64,000 nt of DNA, from contig NC_034011.1 in NCBI RefSeq assembly GCF_000346465.2, forward strand, positions 10,323,458 through 10,387,457, in the 5' to 3' direction. This document shows positions 46,250 to 56,336 of the stretch, in pieces; the stretch's first letter is position 1, and each line of letters opens with the position of its first letter. This stretch comes from Prunus persica (Eukaryota > Streptophyta > Magnoliopsida > Rosales > Rosaceae). Position numbers and translations under genes: made by a program. The notes beneath the pieces were generated by a model. The model was not told the origin of the DNA and did not search any database. It saw nothing but the letters and a program-made list of their open reading frames with translations.

Positions 46250-46669
46250 GATTGGGCCAAAGTCGGTGGTGGTAGTGAGCCCATCTCAATGTGAAGTTCC
46301 ACCAAGCTCGACGGCGGTGCTATGAAGGTGGCTAGATCTGGCCACGGGGCCTTGAGATGGTACGAACGACGACAGAGACCGGTGCGATGGTCCTAGTTGC
46401 GAGTCCGGCAGGTGGCACGGCGGTTCTAGGCACGCGGGGTGGCTGCTGTGGTGCAACAGCAAGGGTTTGTTGCGGGTTCATGACAGCGAGAGGCGGTGGA
46501 GCCGCCATGTCGATCGCGCGATTGTGGGTGGAGCAGCTTTGGGTTGTCACGGATTAAGCCATCACGGCGGTTTTGGTCCTCGTACGCTTGCTTCCAACCA
46601 TGGTTCTTTGGAAGGCTTCAGTGGATTGGAAAATAGGAGGAACGGATTCCTTGAGCACGCGTTGAGTGT

Positions 46670-46697
46670 AACTCGTGCTCTCAATTAAAGTACCAAA
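46670..46697 (-). promoter_or_regulatory. Candidate primer-binding site of the Tat-like Gypsy
   Basis: Directly internal to the 5' LTR the minus strand reads TTTGGTACTTTAATTGAGAG. Position and the TGG start fit a tRNA primer-binding site; I do not assign the tRNA. Confidence 0.5.
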
Positions 46698-47339
46698 TGT
46701 TTGTGCAAATACTCTCGCGGGAGAATATTCGCTTTTAGATCCTTCAACCTTTGATCTTCATCTCTCTCCTCCTCGATTCTTGTAAAAAAAGATTGGAGTA
46801 AATAGACCACACCCAGGGGGTGTTGGCCAAATGCCCTCCAATGTTTAAGTCAGTTTGAGTGTTTGTAGGAAAACAATAGCTAAACAAAGGGTACGGAGTT
46901 GTATGTATGGTGTGAAACGGGCGCTCGGAGCTGTGTGTGGTGGCCGGAGCCGTGTGGAGAAAATATGGGGAGTGGAGAGGGAGAGAGAGCTTCAAGTATT
47001 TTTCTCGGGTTTAGAAATAGGTTTAGATGTACCTTGAATGATGAATGAGGTCGTCTATTTATAAGAGCTTCGGGCTAGGGTTTCGTAGAGAATATGATAA
47101 GTTTCTTCTCTACCCAAATTCGTAGGGATCGAGTTGGACTTGATTATATCTCTTTATTGAAGATAATATCTTATTTAATGATATTATCTTCTCTTTATTA
47201 AGATAATATCCTATTAATTAAGATATTTATTCATATTAATTAATTGGCCAGATAAACTGGTTCAATTAATTAATTTAAGAGATAATCTTCTTTTCCACGT
47301 GGCGTGCCGTGATTGGAGACGAAAATATTTGCTCCCACA
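46698..47339 (-). repeat. Tat-like Gypsy 5' LTR
   Basis: Plus strand TGTTTGTGCAAATACTCTCG to GCTCCCACA, collinear with 34946-35566 but with indels, including extra sequence near 46920-46945 and 47100-47150. TSD ATAGG follows. Confidence 0.93.
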
Positions 47340-47992
47340 ATAGGCATGCAGCTTTTTGGGGTTCCAAGGTCCTCAAGCAGCTGGACTCTCCATGTGGGTG
47401 AGGCGCCACCCACTTTTGCTTCTTGTTTTCTCACCAAAGCTTGAAGAGGAAAGAATGGGTAAAGATGCTAGTCAAAAGGTGATTAGCACATGGGTTTGCT
47501 TGATTTTGATGGTTTTGACAGATATCCTGGATATTTTCCACAATGCTGGGCTGGACTATTGGTATCTTGTTTCCAGCAGCCTTTGAGTTTGCTCAAGCTG
47601 CTGGAAACAACCTATTTGATTAAGGTGCTGGATATTTTGGCTGATGTGGGATTTCTCCAAGTGTTTGCAAGCTATTGGATATTTTCCTAAGCTATTGGGC
47701 CACTCCTTCTCTCTCAGACTTACCCATATGTTTGGGCTCAAGAAATGGGCTCGAGTTTTGGTGCTCCCAAGCAGCCCAAAACTTCCACTTCTTGGCCCAT
47801 CAATGGGCCTCGTAAATGCTCGTAATCATCCATACCACAACCTGCTTAGCAAGCCCCAGGCATTCGCGTGGCTTGGACCCATTTAAGCTTGTAGCGTGGC
47901 ATGTTGCTTAAATAAGGATTTTCGCTTGGTGTTGTACTGGGCCGAAAATATATTTGGGCTCAGCTTTGAATTTTTTGGGCCTCAACAACTAG

Positions 47993-48536
47993 TATAAATC
48001 ACCTATCAACTTATTTGGCAAGGACACCACTACGACAGATTTCTTTATCTATTTCAATCAAAATTTAGTTATGTTTTCCTTTGTAATGAGTTGCTAGACA
48101 ATGACCGAATGCTTAGCGACCGAATATCATCTAATAAGTGATAATCAATTTTAACATGTTTTGTGTTTACAGATATACAATTGATTAAGGGTTAATGACA
48201 CAAAGAACTTATATTGTCAAACTCGAGATAAGCGTGTGGCAGATATGTTAATCTATAGCTCCCATTATTAATTAATTCCATGCTCACAAATCATTCATCC
48301 GATATAGTGCTTTCCCAGTTGTGCAAAAGAAATTTTAAATATCTTTCATAAATATCGCATGTAGAAGTTGTGCTGGAGTAACAAGAGACCATCACACACT
48401 GATTGACTTATAGCAAAAGCTAATTGAAAAAAGAAAAAGAAAAGAAGAATAGCTACTTGCATTCTCCTTACATTGCATTCTCCTTACATGATTTTAGGTT
48501 AATAACCACTTTATTAGCGAGTAGAGATGAATAACT
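47993..48536. other. Unassigned intergenic sequence
   Basis: AT-rich. TTGCATTCTCCTTACAT occurs twice in tandem at about 48458-48490. No gene or element border seen. Confidence 0.4.
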
Positions 48537-48541
48537 TTTAC

Positions 48542-48754
48542 TGTTGAGATATGGGTTTATTCCAATTGATATTTGGGAATATTGTAATTGATTCTTTCCT
48601 AGTTTAGAGATAGCGTGACCTGTTGTTTAGGGTCCTAGTTTGGCTAACTGCTTAATTGTGGGATCTATATTGCTATATCAATCCCTATATATGTACCTGC
48701 ACATATTGTATGTTAACACAACGGAATACAGGATTCTTTATACCAGATTTTACA
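48542..48754 (+). repeat. Copia 5' LTR
   Basis: TGTTGAGATATGGG to CCAGATTTTACA. It contains a TATA-like CTATATATGT near 48684-48693. Confidence 0.95.
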
Positions 48755-49058
48755 TGGTATCAGAGCCAGGTTGGCCTACGTGTGAAAGCCCAACGGCCAC
48801 ACGTGCTCCACGTCACCTAAAATGTGTTGTCCACGTGTTAGGCTTGAAAATTCGCCACACGTGCGGGGGCGTGTGAGAATGTAAAGATAAAGAGTCCCAC
48901 ATTGGAAAGTTGAGGAACCTAGCATGGTCAGATTGGTGAATATAATATGGGCTACTCCCCCCATTGCCAATTGGTTTTGGGGTGGAACCTCAACTTCCTT
49001 CATGGTATCAGAGCTTCAGACGAGCTCTATACTTCCGCTCAACACCTTATAGCCTACC
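48755..49058 (+). promoter_or_regulatory. Copia leader with a second LTR-like block, two PBS copies and clustered ACGTG motifs
   Basis: PBS TGGTATCAGAGC occurs at 48755 and again at 49003. Between them lie a short segment with several ACGTG cores (about 48778-48862), a G-rich GTGCGGGGGCG, then TGTGAGAATG...CTTCCTTCA (48872-49002), which has the TG...CA ends of a different, short LTR. The leader therefore looks like a mosaic of two Copia 5' ends. Confidence 0.65.
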
Positions 49059-50060
49059 ATGGCTAAAGACGACGACAACTCGAAATCCTCCACAGATGGG
49101 GAATTTTCAAACCCTGATCACCCATATTATATTCACCAATCTGACCATCCTGGAATGGTCTTGGTCGGCAAGCCATTATCCGGAGATAACTATAGCACTT
49201 GGAGCCGCCAGTTTCGACTAGCCTTGAGCGCAAAGAACAAGACAGGCTTCCTCGATGGTTCAATCAAGAAGCCGTTGAAAGCAGAGCCGGAATTTGATAG
49301 GTGGCGGCGTTGTAACGACATGGTCTTATCATGGATCTTGAACTCACTAGAACCGGATCTTGCGAACAGTGTGATCTACACCGACTCAGCCCACGAAATT
49401 TGGGCAGACCTTGAAGAGAGATTCGCGCAGACTAATGCGCCTCGGGTTTTCCAGCTTCACAAGGAAATAGCTACTCTTACACAAGATCAAATGCTCTTAT
49501 CCACGTATTATTCGAAACTCAAGGGGTATTGGGATGAACTGTCATCCTATGCAGCCATTAGAGGACAGATATTACTTATGCAACCTTTGCCCACTGCCCG
49601 CAAAGCATACAGCCTCCTTTTGCAAGAAGAGAAGCAGCGGCAAGTTGCTTCCACCCCCAACAACACAACCAGCAACGAAAGCATGGCAATGCTCAGTATA
49701 CATACTAAGAAAGGCCATACCAGCAAGCAAGGCTTTCAACAGCGGCCTTCATCATCCAATATCGGCCCATCCTTTCAACCTCGTGGAAATCCTAGAGAGC
49801 CGAAACAATGCACTTATTGCAATGGTAAAACTCATACAATCGATACTTGCTTTTTTCTCAAAGGTTTTCCTCCAGGGCACAAGTGGCACGGCAAGGAGGT
49901 GGTACCCAAACTTGATGACAACAGTCGCCCTTCACAAAACCGCTCATCTCATGGGAGCAACCGACAACATACCAATGTGCATAACGTTCAGAGTCCAGTT
50001 GCACAGATTCATCACCTACAGACCATAGCTCCTCATCTCACACTCGAGCAATGTCAGTAA
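49059..50060 (+). CDS. Copia Gag, 333 codons, internal deletion
   Basis: ATG 49059. Gag_3-type N-terminus: YYIHQSDHPGMVLVGKPLSG, DNYSTWSRQFRLALSAKNK, then the UBN2-like WILNSLEPDLANSVIY and WADLEERFAQTNAPRVFQL. After KLKGYWDELSSYAA the frame jumps to IRGQILLMQPLPT. In relatives a segment of several tens of residues with a conserved Cys and LMGLNDSY lies between, so it is deleted here. Zinc knuckle CTYCNGKTHTIDTC (CX2CX4HX4C) at about residues 249-262. A TAA at 50058-50060 closes the frame, although pol continues in the same frame immediately after. The protein packages element RNA; whether this shortened one assembles is unknown. Confidence 0.85.
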   Translation: MAKDDDNSKSSTDGEFSNPDHPYYIHQSDHPGMVLVGKPLSGDNYSTWSRQFRLALSAKNKTGFLDGSIKKPLKAEPEFDRWRRCNDMVLSWILNSLEPDLANSVIYTDSAHEIWADLEERFAQTNAPRVFQLHKEIATLTQDQMLLSTYYSKLKGYWDELSSYAAIRGQILLMQPLPTARKAYSLLLQEEKQRQVASTPNNTTSNESMAMLSIHTKKGHTSKQGFQQRPSSSNIGPSFQPRGNPREPKQCTYCNGKTHTIDTCFFLKGFPPGHKWHGKEVVPKLDDNSRPSQNRSSHGSNRQHTNVHNVQSPVAQIHHLQTIAPHLTLEQCQ

Positions 50061-51578
50061 ATTCTTGGTACTGTTGGTAAGGAGGAAGTTTCCCAATCCC
50101 AAGCGAATTTTGCAGGTCTGAATTATCCTTTTTGCCTCAGTTCCCAAACTAATTCTTATTCATCGCATGCCTGGGTTATAGATAGTGGTGCCACAGACCA
50201 TATCACCAATTCTCATGCACTCCTAACTGAAAATTCACCCACACATCTTCCACCAGTAGGATTACCCACAGGGGAAAAAGCACTCATCACATCTATAGGC
50301 ACTGTTAACTTTGATGATATTTTTCGTCTTACCGATGTCTTATGCGTGCCCTCTTTCAATGTTAATTTATTGTCAGTCCCTCGCCTTACCCCATCACTAA
50401 ATTGTTGTGTTTGTTTTTTTCCCACTTTCTGTTATATACAGGACTTGCGCACGAAGAAGATGATTGGGTTGGGTAAGAGGCATGGAAACCTGTACTATTT
50501 CAATCCACAACGCCTTGCTTCACAGCTCCATTCTTCCTCCACATATCATGTGTCTGCTTCACACAACCTCTGGCATCTCCGATTAGGACACCCTTCCAAT
50601 GCCAAACTTCGCTCTTTGTCTAAACATTTTTATGATATTTCACTTCCTACGCATATTTGTGATTTTTGTCCTTTGGCCAAACAAACTAGGCTACCTTTTC
50701 CTTCTAGTTCAATAAAAAGTATTGCACCTTTTGATTTAATTCACTGTGACATCTGGGGTCCACATAAGATTGCTTCTCACTCTGGTGCCGGATATTTTTT
50801 AACTATTGTTGATGATTTCTCTCGTACCACATGGATTTATTTGATGAAACTGAAATCTGAAACACAAAATCTGCTAAAATCTTTTTTTTCCTTTGTGTCC
50901 ACACAATTTCATAAAAAAATAAAAGCTATCCGTGTGGACAATGGCGCGGAGTTTTCCTCGCTTCAAACTTTCTTTGCAGATCTTGGTGTTCTCTATCAAC
51001 ACACTTGTACTTACACACCCCAGCAAAATGGTGTTGTCGAACGAAAACACCGACATCTCTTGGAAATGGCTCGTGCCCTACGCTTTCATGCACACCTCCC
51101 TTCCAAATTCTGGGGGGAGTGTGTTCTCACCGCAGCTTATCTCATTAACCGCTTACCTACCGCCATTTTGACCGATAAAACCCCTTACGAACTCCTTTTT
51201 GGCCATCCACCACCATATCGTCACCTTCGCGTCTTTGGTTGTCTATGTTACGCCACTAACCTTCAACCTACCAATAAATTTGATCCACGAGCTCGCAAAT
51301 GCATCTTCGTTGGCTATCCTTTTAGGCAAAAGGCGTATCGTCTTTATGACCTTGACAATGAAAAATTCTTCAGCAGCCGCGATGTTATTTTTTATGAAAA
51401 TATTTTTCCTTTTGCTGCTCCACACACAACCACCATCTCCATCCTCCCTACGTCTCCTTCCATTTCAGCCCACATACGGGCCCTCATATGCCTCTTTCCT
51501 GGCCCACTCCACTTTCTGCCAATAATGAGCCACCCATACCCACACAACCTTTTGACCCACCTATTCCACCTTCACTAG
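50061..51578 (+). pseudogene. Copia protease and integrase, in frame after the Gag stop
   Basis: Same frame as gag beyond the TAA. Protease: [16 protein letters not shown] (about 50168-50215), with intact DSG. GAG-pre-integrase and zinc finger: [15 protein letters not shown], then [11 protein letters not shown] (HHCC). Core: [11 protein letters not shown] (D), [11 protein letters not shown] (D), [12 protein letters not shown] (E), all kept. The C-terminal [20 protein letters not shown] and [15 protein letters not shown] follow. The frame is lost near 51500, where a Pro-rich linker continues in another frame. Copia elements usually encode one polyprotein, so the TAA must be read through or is a mutation. 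Confidence 0.85.
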
Positions 51579-52140
51579 ATAATGCGCCACCTATACCCAC
51601 ACAACCTTCTGACCCACCACATATTCTACCTTTTGACCCACATATTCCACCTTCTCTAGATAACCCACACACCACCCAAAATGATCTCACCGACCCTTCT
51701 TTTTCTCAATCCCCTCACGACACCACACTTCCTTCAACATCCTTCCCTACCACGACTCATGATCAAAATAGTCCCACTATGCCCTCTCCTCCTAATTCAT
51801 TGCCGTCATCTCCTTCTTCTCCACCTCCTCTTCGTCGCTCTCACTGTATTCCTCAACCTTCCATCCTTCTCCGTGACTTTCACTGCAATGCTACCATGCC
51901 GCCTTCCCCTGCTCAGTCTTCTTCTTCCCCCACACCGGGTAAGGGTTCCAGGTATCCATTGTCCAATTTTCTTGCTTATGATCGCATGTCTTCTCAATCA
52001 AAGACTTCCTCAATGTTTGATTTTGCATCAAGGATTTGGGACCTCTCAAATACTTCTTGGGTATCGAAGTTGCACGATCAAAGAAGGGAATTTTCATTTC
52101 ATAGCGGAAATATGCACTAGAGATACTGGATGATGTCGGG
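51488..52140 (+). pseudogene. Copia linker and RT remnant with the RT core deleted
   Basis: A Pro/Ser-rich linker ([20 protein letters not shown] repeats) leads to GSRYPLSNFLAYDRMSS, the usual segment before RT. The next recognisable sequence, in another frame, is the tail end of RT: KDLGPLKYFLGIEVARSKKG, then [19 protein letters not shown]. The palm with YVDD is missing, so several hundred bases are deleted near 51995-52020. The DNA repeat CCACCTATACCCACACAACC occurs at least twice at 51520-51605. Confidence 0.8.
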
Positions 52141-52902
52141 TTGCTAGGTGCCCGACCTTCACCTTTTCCCATGGAACAAACACTGAGACTTAGGCCTGAT
52201 GAAGGCAAGTCGCTGAAAGATGCCACCAAGTACCGTCGACTAGTTGGCCGACTTATATACCTTACGGTAACCCAGCCTGACATTGCTTTTTCTGTTCACA
52301 TCCTGAGCCGCTTCATGCATCAACCCCATCAGCCACATCTAGATGCAGCACTACGAGTGTTACGTTACCTAAAGTCTTCTCCAGGCCAAGGGATTTTTTT
52401 TGCAGCTCATAATGATTTGAAGCTCAAGGCCTTTTCTGACTCTGATTGGGGGAGTTGTCCCACCACAAGACGATCTGTGACAGGTTACTGTACCTTCCTT
52501 GGGAACTCTCTGATCTCGTGGAAATCAAAGAAACAAAACACCATTGCACGTTCGTCTGCAGAAGCGGAGTACCGTGCCATGGCGAATACATGTTGCGAGT
52601 TAACATGGCTGAGATATATTCTCAATGACTTGGGCATTCGGCATTCAGAACCTGCGACACTACACTGCGATAACCAGTCAGCATTACACATTGCCAAAAA
52701 CCCTGTCTTTCATGAACGGACAAAACATATAGACCTGGATTGTCATTTGGTGCGACAAAATATTACATCAGGATTGGTTTCCACTGCATACACGCCAACA
52801 AATTTGCAAGTGGCAGACCTCTTCAGAAAACCGTTAGGAAAGGCTTCCTTTGGAACACTACTTGGCAAGTTGGGAGTGTACAATATCCACTCGCCAACTT
52901 GA
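52141..52902 (+). CDS. Copia RT C-terminus and RNase H
   Basis: Open frame of about 253 codons continuing RT thumb and RNase [55 protein letters not shown] (RNase H Asp), SAEAEYRAM (Glu), [20 protein letters not shown] (Asp), [22 protein letters not shown] and [11 protein letters not shown] before TGA. All RNase H acidic residues are present. It is probably part of the polyprotein and not a separate gene. The PPT starts in the stop codon region. Confidence 0.85.
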   Translation: MLGARPSPFPMEQTLRLRPDEGKSLKDATKYRRLVGRLIYLTVTQPDIAFSVHILSRFMHQPHQPHLDAALRVLRYLKSSPGQGIFFAAHNDLKLKAFSDSDWGSCPTTRRSVTGYCTFLGNSLISWKSKKQNTIARSSAEAEYRAMANTCCELTWLRYILNDLGIRHSEPATLHCDNQSALHIAKNPVFHERTKHIDLDCHLVRQNITSGLVSTAYTPTNLQVADLFRKPLGKASFGTLLGKLGVYNIHSPT

Positions 52903-52909
52903 GGGGGAG

Positions 52910-53122
52910 TGTTGAGATATGGGTTTATTCCAATTGATATTTGGGAATATTGTAATTGATTCGTTCCTAGTTTAGAGATAGCGTGACCTGTTGTTTAGGG
53001 TCCTAGTTTGGCTAACTGCTTAATTGTGGGATCTATATTGCTATATCAATCCCTATATATGTACCTGCACATATTGTATGTTAACACAACGGAATACAGA
53101 ATTCCTTATACCAGATTTTACA
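52910..53122 (+). repeat. Copia 3' LTR
   Basis: Nearly identical to 48542-48754; differences include ATTCGTTCC for ATTCTTTCC and GAATTCCTTA for GGATTCTTTA. Followed by TSD TTTAC. Confidence 0.95.
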
Positions 53123-53227
53123 TTTACAGACCCCAGCAATATTTGCCAGTTTTCAATCATTGCATACAGTAGGAGAAAAAAAAATTAGAGTCGACCATCA
53201 AATACAAGAGCCAGTTGACATGTCTAA

Positions 53228-53343
53228 CACGTGGATTAGTTTGTTCACGTGGAAAGCATGGGTATCCCAATTTCCAAATATATCTCTCTCCTTTATGGCA
53301 TTAAGCTCCTCTAGCTCCCCTCCACTCCACACACTTATATAAA
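53228..53343 (+). promoter_or_regulatory. O-methyltransferase promoter: two CACGTG boxes and TATA
   Basis: Perfect CACGTG at 53228-53233 and 53246-53251, both followed by GGA, and TATATAAA at 53336-53343, 52 bp before the ATG. CACGTG is the core of plant G-box/ABRE sites bound by bHLH and bZIP factors; regulation through them is inferred. The Copia 3' LTR ends about 105 bp upstream of the first box. Confidence 0.65.
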
Positions 53344-53394
53344 GAGATGTGCATCAAACTTAATTCTCACCAAATCTTGAGCCAATAGCAAGGC

Positions 53395-54546
53395 ATGGGA
53401 AGTGAAGTGAGAGCAACTCATGAGCTACTCCAAGCACAAGCCCACATTTGGAACCACATTTTTAGCTTCATAAATTCTATGTCCCTCAAATGTGCAGTTC
53501 AATTAGATATCCCAGATGTCATCCAAAAACATGGCCAACCCATGACTCTTTCCGAGCTTGTCTCCGCCCTACCAATTTCCCCAACAAAAGCTCATTTCAT
53601 TCCACGCCTCATGCGAATCTTAGTCCACTCCGGCTTCTTTGCCAGAGAAAGTCTGAATGGCGGCGAACAAGGTTATGTACTAACAGAGGCCTCCGCACTC
53701 CTCCTGAAAGACAATCCCATAAGCGCAAGGCCCTTCTTACTTGCCATGCTCAATCCCATCTTAACAGATCCATGGCAGTATTTGACCCCTTGGTTCCAAA
53801 ATGACAATCCTACGCCATTTCACGTGGTGCATGGGATGACATTTTGGGATTATGGGAGCCAGGACCCGACGCTTTCACATTTTTTCAATGACGCCATGCC
53901 TAGCGATGCCCGGTTGATCTCAAGCTTGATGATTGATGACTGCAAAGGGGTTTTTCAAGGAGTGGAGTCGTTGGTTGACGTGGGCGGTGGGACGGGAACT
54001 GTGGCCAAGTCCATTGCTGATGCCTTCCCATATATGAAATGCACTGTACTTGATCTCCCTCATGTAGTTGCTGACCAAAAAGGGAGTAAGAACTTGGAAT
54101 ATGTTGCGGGGGACATGTTTGAGGCTGTTCCTGCCGGCGGTGCTATTTTTTTGAAGGTACATCATCTCATCCTTAGTGATATTATATTGTTAAATACAGA
54201 TTTCCATTTATGATTTTGTTTGGTGATTGTGTATGACAAACAGTGGATATTGCATGACTGGAGTGATGAAGAATGCGTGAAAATACTTGAGCGATGTAAA
54301 GAGGCAATTACAAGAGAGGGCAAGAAAGGCAAGGTGATTATCGTAGATATGACGGTGGAGAACAAGAAGACAGATAAAGAATCTGGGGAAACACAACTTT
54401 TCTTCGATATGCAGATGATGGTTATGACTACCGGAAAAGAAAGGAATGAGAAAGAATGGGCTAAGCTCTTTTCTGACGCAGGTTTCAGCCACTATAAGAT
54501 TACTCCCTGTTTGGGTTTAAGGTCTCTCAATGAGGTTTATCCTTGA
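53395..54546 (+). CDS. Plant class II O-methyltransferase (COMT-like / resveratrol OMT-like)
   Basis: Exons 53395-54156 and 54244-54546 join at FLK|W with GT (54157) and AG (54242-54243), giving 354 residues, normal for the family. The N-terminal dimerisation domain includes HIFSFINSMSLKCAVQLDIP and LPISPTKAHFIPRLMRILVH. The SAM-binding loop LVDVGGGTGT is at residues 193-201, followed by VLDLPHVV. Catalytic His258 lies in WILHDWSDEE, with Asp259 adjacent, and the supporting Glu is in GKERNEKEW (Glu320). Such enzymes transfer methyl groups from S-adenosylmethionine to phenolic hydroxyls (flavonoids, stilbenes, phenylpropanoids) in the cytosol. The exact substrate cannot be read from the sequence; closeness to resveratrol/orcinol-type OMTs is a guess. 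The intron sits at the position common in this family. No stop or frameshift seen; the only convincing host gene here. Confidence 0.93.
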
Positions 54547-54837
54547 TTTATAATGAAGCACACCTGCTTAATGTATTATGTTGGCAGCATGTAGCGTATT
54601 GTAATCTTGTTCAGGGTAAATTAATGTTACCCTAGTCTATGTAGTATTGTATTAAATGCAAGTTTGTCAATTTGGGAGCTGCTCTGGAAATTCTGTGAAA
54701 AATTTTGGAGTTAATTCTTGTTATATATGTATTCCACCAAAGGAACGACACAGTAATCAACACGACCTCTTCTATCTATCTAGTTCTCTCTTCATCATTT
54801 GGCAACTGCTCGGATTTCTCAAACTCCTTTTCCATAT
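54547..54837. other. 3' flank of the O-methyltransferase gene
   Basis: Likely 3'UTR and polyadenylation region; AT-rich with TGTATTAAATGC-type sequence near 54648-54659. No separate gene. Confidence 0.5.
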
Positions 54838-56066
54838 TAGGCAAAACCTCACTTTTGATCCATGTGGTTTATCACTTTTACTACTAAAGTCTTGTGGTTT
54901 AAATTTGATCATTTTCACTCATGTGGTGCAATTCAAAGACATTCTCTAATTTTTGTCAAATTAGAGTAACTGCGATTACTTGTTGAGGAGCATTTTGGTC
55001 CAAAACAAGAAAGATAAAATATAAAAAAAAGGAAAGAAAGAGAAGGGAGAGAGAAACCCTCTGCACCACCACCCCCGCCAGCCCACACGCCAACCACAAC
55101 ATTCGACCCTATGTCCCCAACCCCATACAAATCTACCACCGTCATCTCTCTCTCTCTCTCTCATGCCCCCGCCGCCACTGTAACACCCAACACCCATCCC
55201 CCAATTCCCTCATCCAAACCATGTATCTCCCCGATGTTCTCCAGTGCGGCCCACCCCTCTTCAATATCTACTCACCACACCCAGTCCCTTCCCCCACGCT
55301 AGCTCAAAGTAGAAGCCACAACCACCCTTCCAGAAGCTCAATGGGAACTTACTATTAGATCCCACTTCCCCGACAACCTTCACAACTCCATTTTCTTCTC
55401 TCTTATCAATCCCCCTCTAACCTTTCCTTTTTTTTAATTTTTTTTTTGTTCTGCAATTTTCTCAAAAAAAGTCATAGAGAAACAACAACCACCCAATTTC
55501 TATTTCTATTGACTTGTTGGGGGAAATTTCATGTGCTTGGCGAATTTTATTTGTTTGGTAAATTATTTTTTCCTTTTTATTTTTGATAAATCTCAGTTCT
55601 TGGTTCATAACACAGTACAACAAATATTAGTTTTGGAGGATTTTCATGGGTTTCGCAAATTCCAAGTTTGTATCACGGCAAATATTGGATTCTGTAATGT
55701 ATGGAAGGTTGTAATATTTTGCAATGGTTGTTGTTCAATAATTTTAATTGTGGTGGGGGGGGGGGGGGGGGGGGGAGGAGGAGGAGGGTTGGTGGTGGTC
55801 GTGATGAGAGAGGTGGCTAGGCAACTTGGTGGGAAGGTGGGAATGGGGAGGGAAATGCCTCTCCCTTTCTTCTATTTCCAGCATTTGTTTTGTACCAAAA
55901 TTCTCCTTGACAAGTAACGGTAGTTACTCGAGTTTGACACAAATTGGAGACTGTTCTTGAATTGCTTAAATTCAAAGCTATAACGGTAATAACGATCAAA
56001 TTGAAACAACCCAGACTTCAGTGGTAAAAGTGGTAAACCACATAGACCAAAGTAACTTTTTGCCTA
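54838..56066. mobile_element. Long-TIR DNA element, Mutator-like candidate, non-coding
   Basis: Left arm (54838-55010) TAGGCAAAA...CATGTGGTTTATCACTTTTA and right arm (55887-56066) are inverted copies over about 175 bp (shared GAGTAACT.C.GTTACTTGT and GGAGCATTTTGGTCCAAAAC-like phrases). TIRs this long suggest a MULE-type element, but no 9-bp TSD is evident. The interior is C-rich with a (CT)n run at about 55145-55162 and a run of 21 G. Frames inside are compositional. Confidence 0.65.
55755..55775 (+). repeat. Run of 21 guanines
   Basis: An uninterrupted G tract followed by GGA repeats (AGGAGGAGGAGGG). It can form quadruplex structures, and its exact length may be an assembly or sequencing artefact. 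Confidence 0.9.
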
Positions 56067-56336
56067 GTTATTAATGTTATTTTAATGAATTTTTATTAAT
56101 TGTACCTGGTCGAGGAGGCATTTCATGAGGTTTATTACGGAGAGATAGTTTTGTCTGTATCGACTTAAAATGCTTGTGTCTATCTATCAGTTTGTGTTGT
56201 CTCACCAAAAGTTAGACTGCACAAGGTTTGAGATGCGAGCCTCTAGAAGACGAGGCTCCCCTTAGTTCCTCCATTCTTCAACAACATGTCTATCAGGGTC
56301 TGGAATGATAGGTCCCAGGTTTTTCCAAGTACTATA
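56067..56336. other. Unassigned sequence, no gene seen
   Basis: Holds only the left copy (56332-56336) of the CTATA duplication of the following LTR. Confidence 0.4.

Larger units (their letters stand above)
34946..47339 (-). mobile_element. Tat-like Ty3/Gypsy retrotransposon, complete but degenerate, with nested insertions
   Basis: Two LTRs (34946-35566 and 46698-47339; TGTGGGAGC...CACAAACA in element orientation) enclose about 11 kb, flanked by ATAGG duplications (34941-34945 and 47340-47344). On the minus strand the order is PBS, gag, protease, RT, RNase H, a second (archaeal-type) RNase H, integrase, tandem repeats, an antisense ORF region, PPT. That order, the dual RNase H and the antisense extra ORF point to the Tat lineage. 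A 2.57-kb solo LTR and a Cassandra LTR are inserted in it. Every gene has stops or frameshifts. Confidence 0.92.
34236..47987 (-). mobile_element. LARD-family solo LTR, reversed, split by a Gypsy element
   Basis: Read on the minus strand it begins TGTTGAGGCCCAAAAAATTC (at 47987) and ends AAAAAGCCCCTACA (at 34236). The 5' part shares CTTGGGAGCACCAAA and GCTGGAAACAAG phrases with the LARD LTRs at 5-10 kb. Without the inserted Gypsy and its ATAGG duplication its length is about 1.35 kb, similar to those LTRs. The flanks GCTAC and ACTAG do not match, so a TSD is not evident. It belongs to a sister family, not the same one. Confidence 0.7.
48542..53122 (+). mobile_element. Copia retrotransposon, 4.6 kb, young, RT core deleted
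   Basis: Two 213-bp LTRs (48542-48754 and 52910-53122) differ at only about three positions and are flanked by TTTAC duplications (48537-48541 and 53123-53127). The PBS TGGTATCAGAGCCAGG (initiator Met tRNA type) follows the 5' LTR, and the PPT TTGAGGGGGAG precedes the 3' LTR. The domain order gag, protease, integrase, RNase H is Copia, but most of RT is missing. It ends 272 bp upstream of the O-methyltransferase ATG. Confidence 0.96.

Noticed and set aside
49534..50028. Second frame overlapping Copia gag
   Set aside because: Shadow frame; the +1 frame from ATG 49059 holds all Gag motifs.
51681..52283. Additional frames over the Copia linker on both strands
   Set aside because: The Pro/Ser-rich repetitive linker leaves several frames open by chance.
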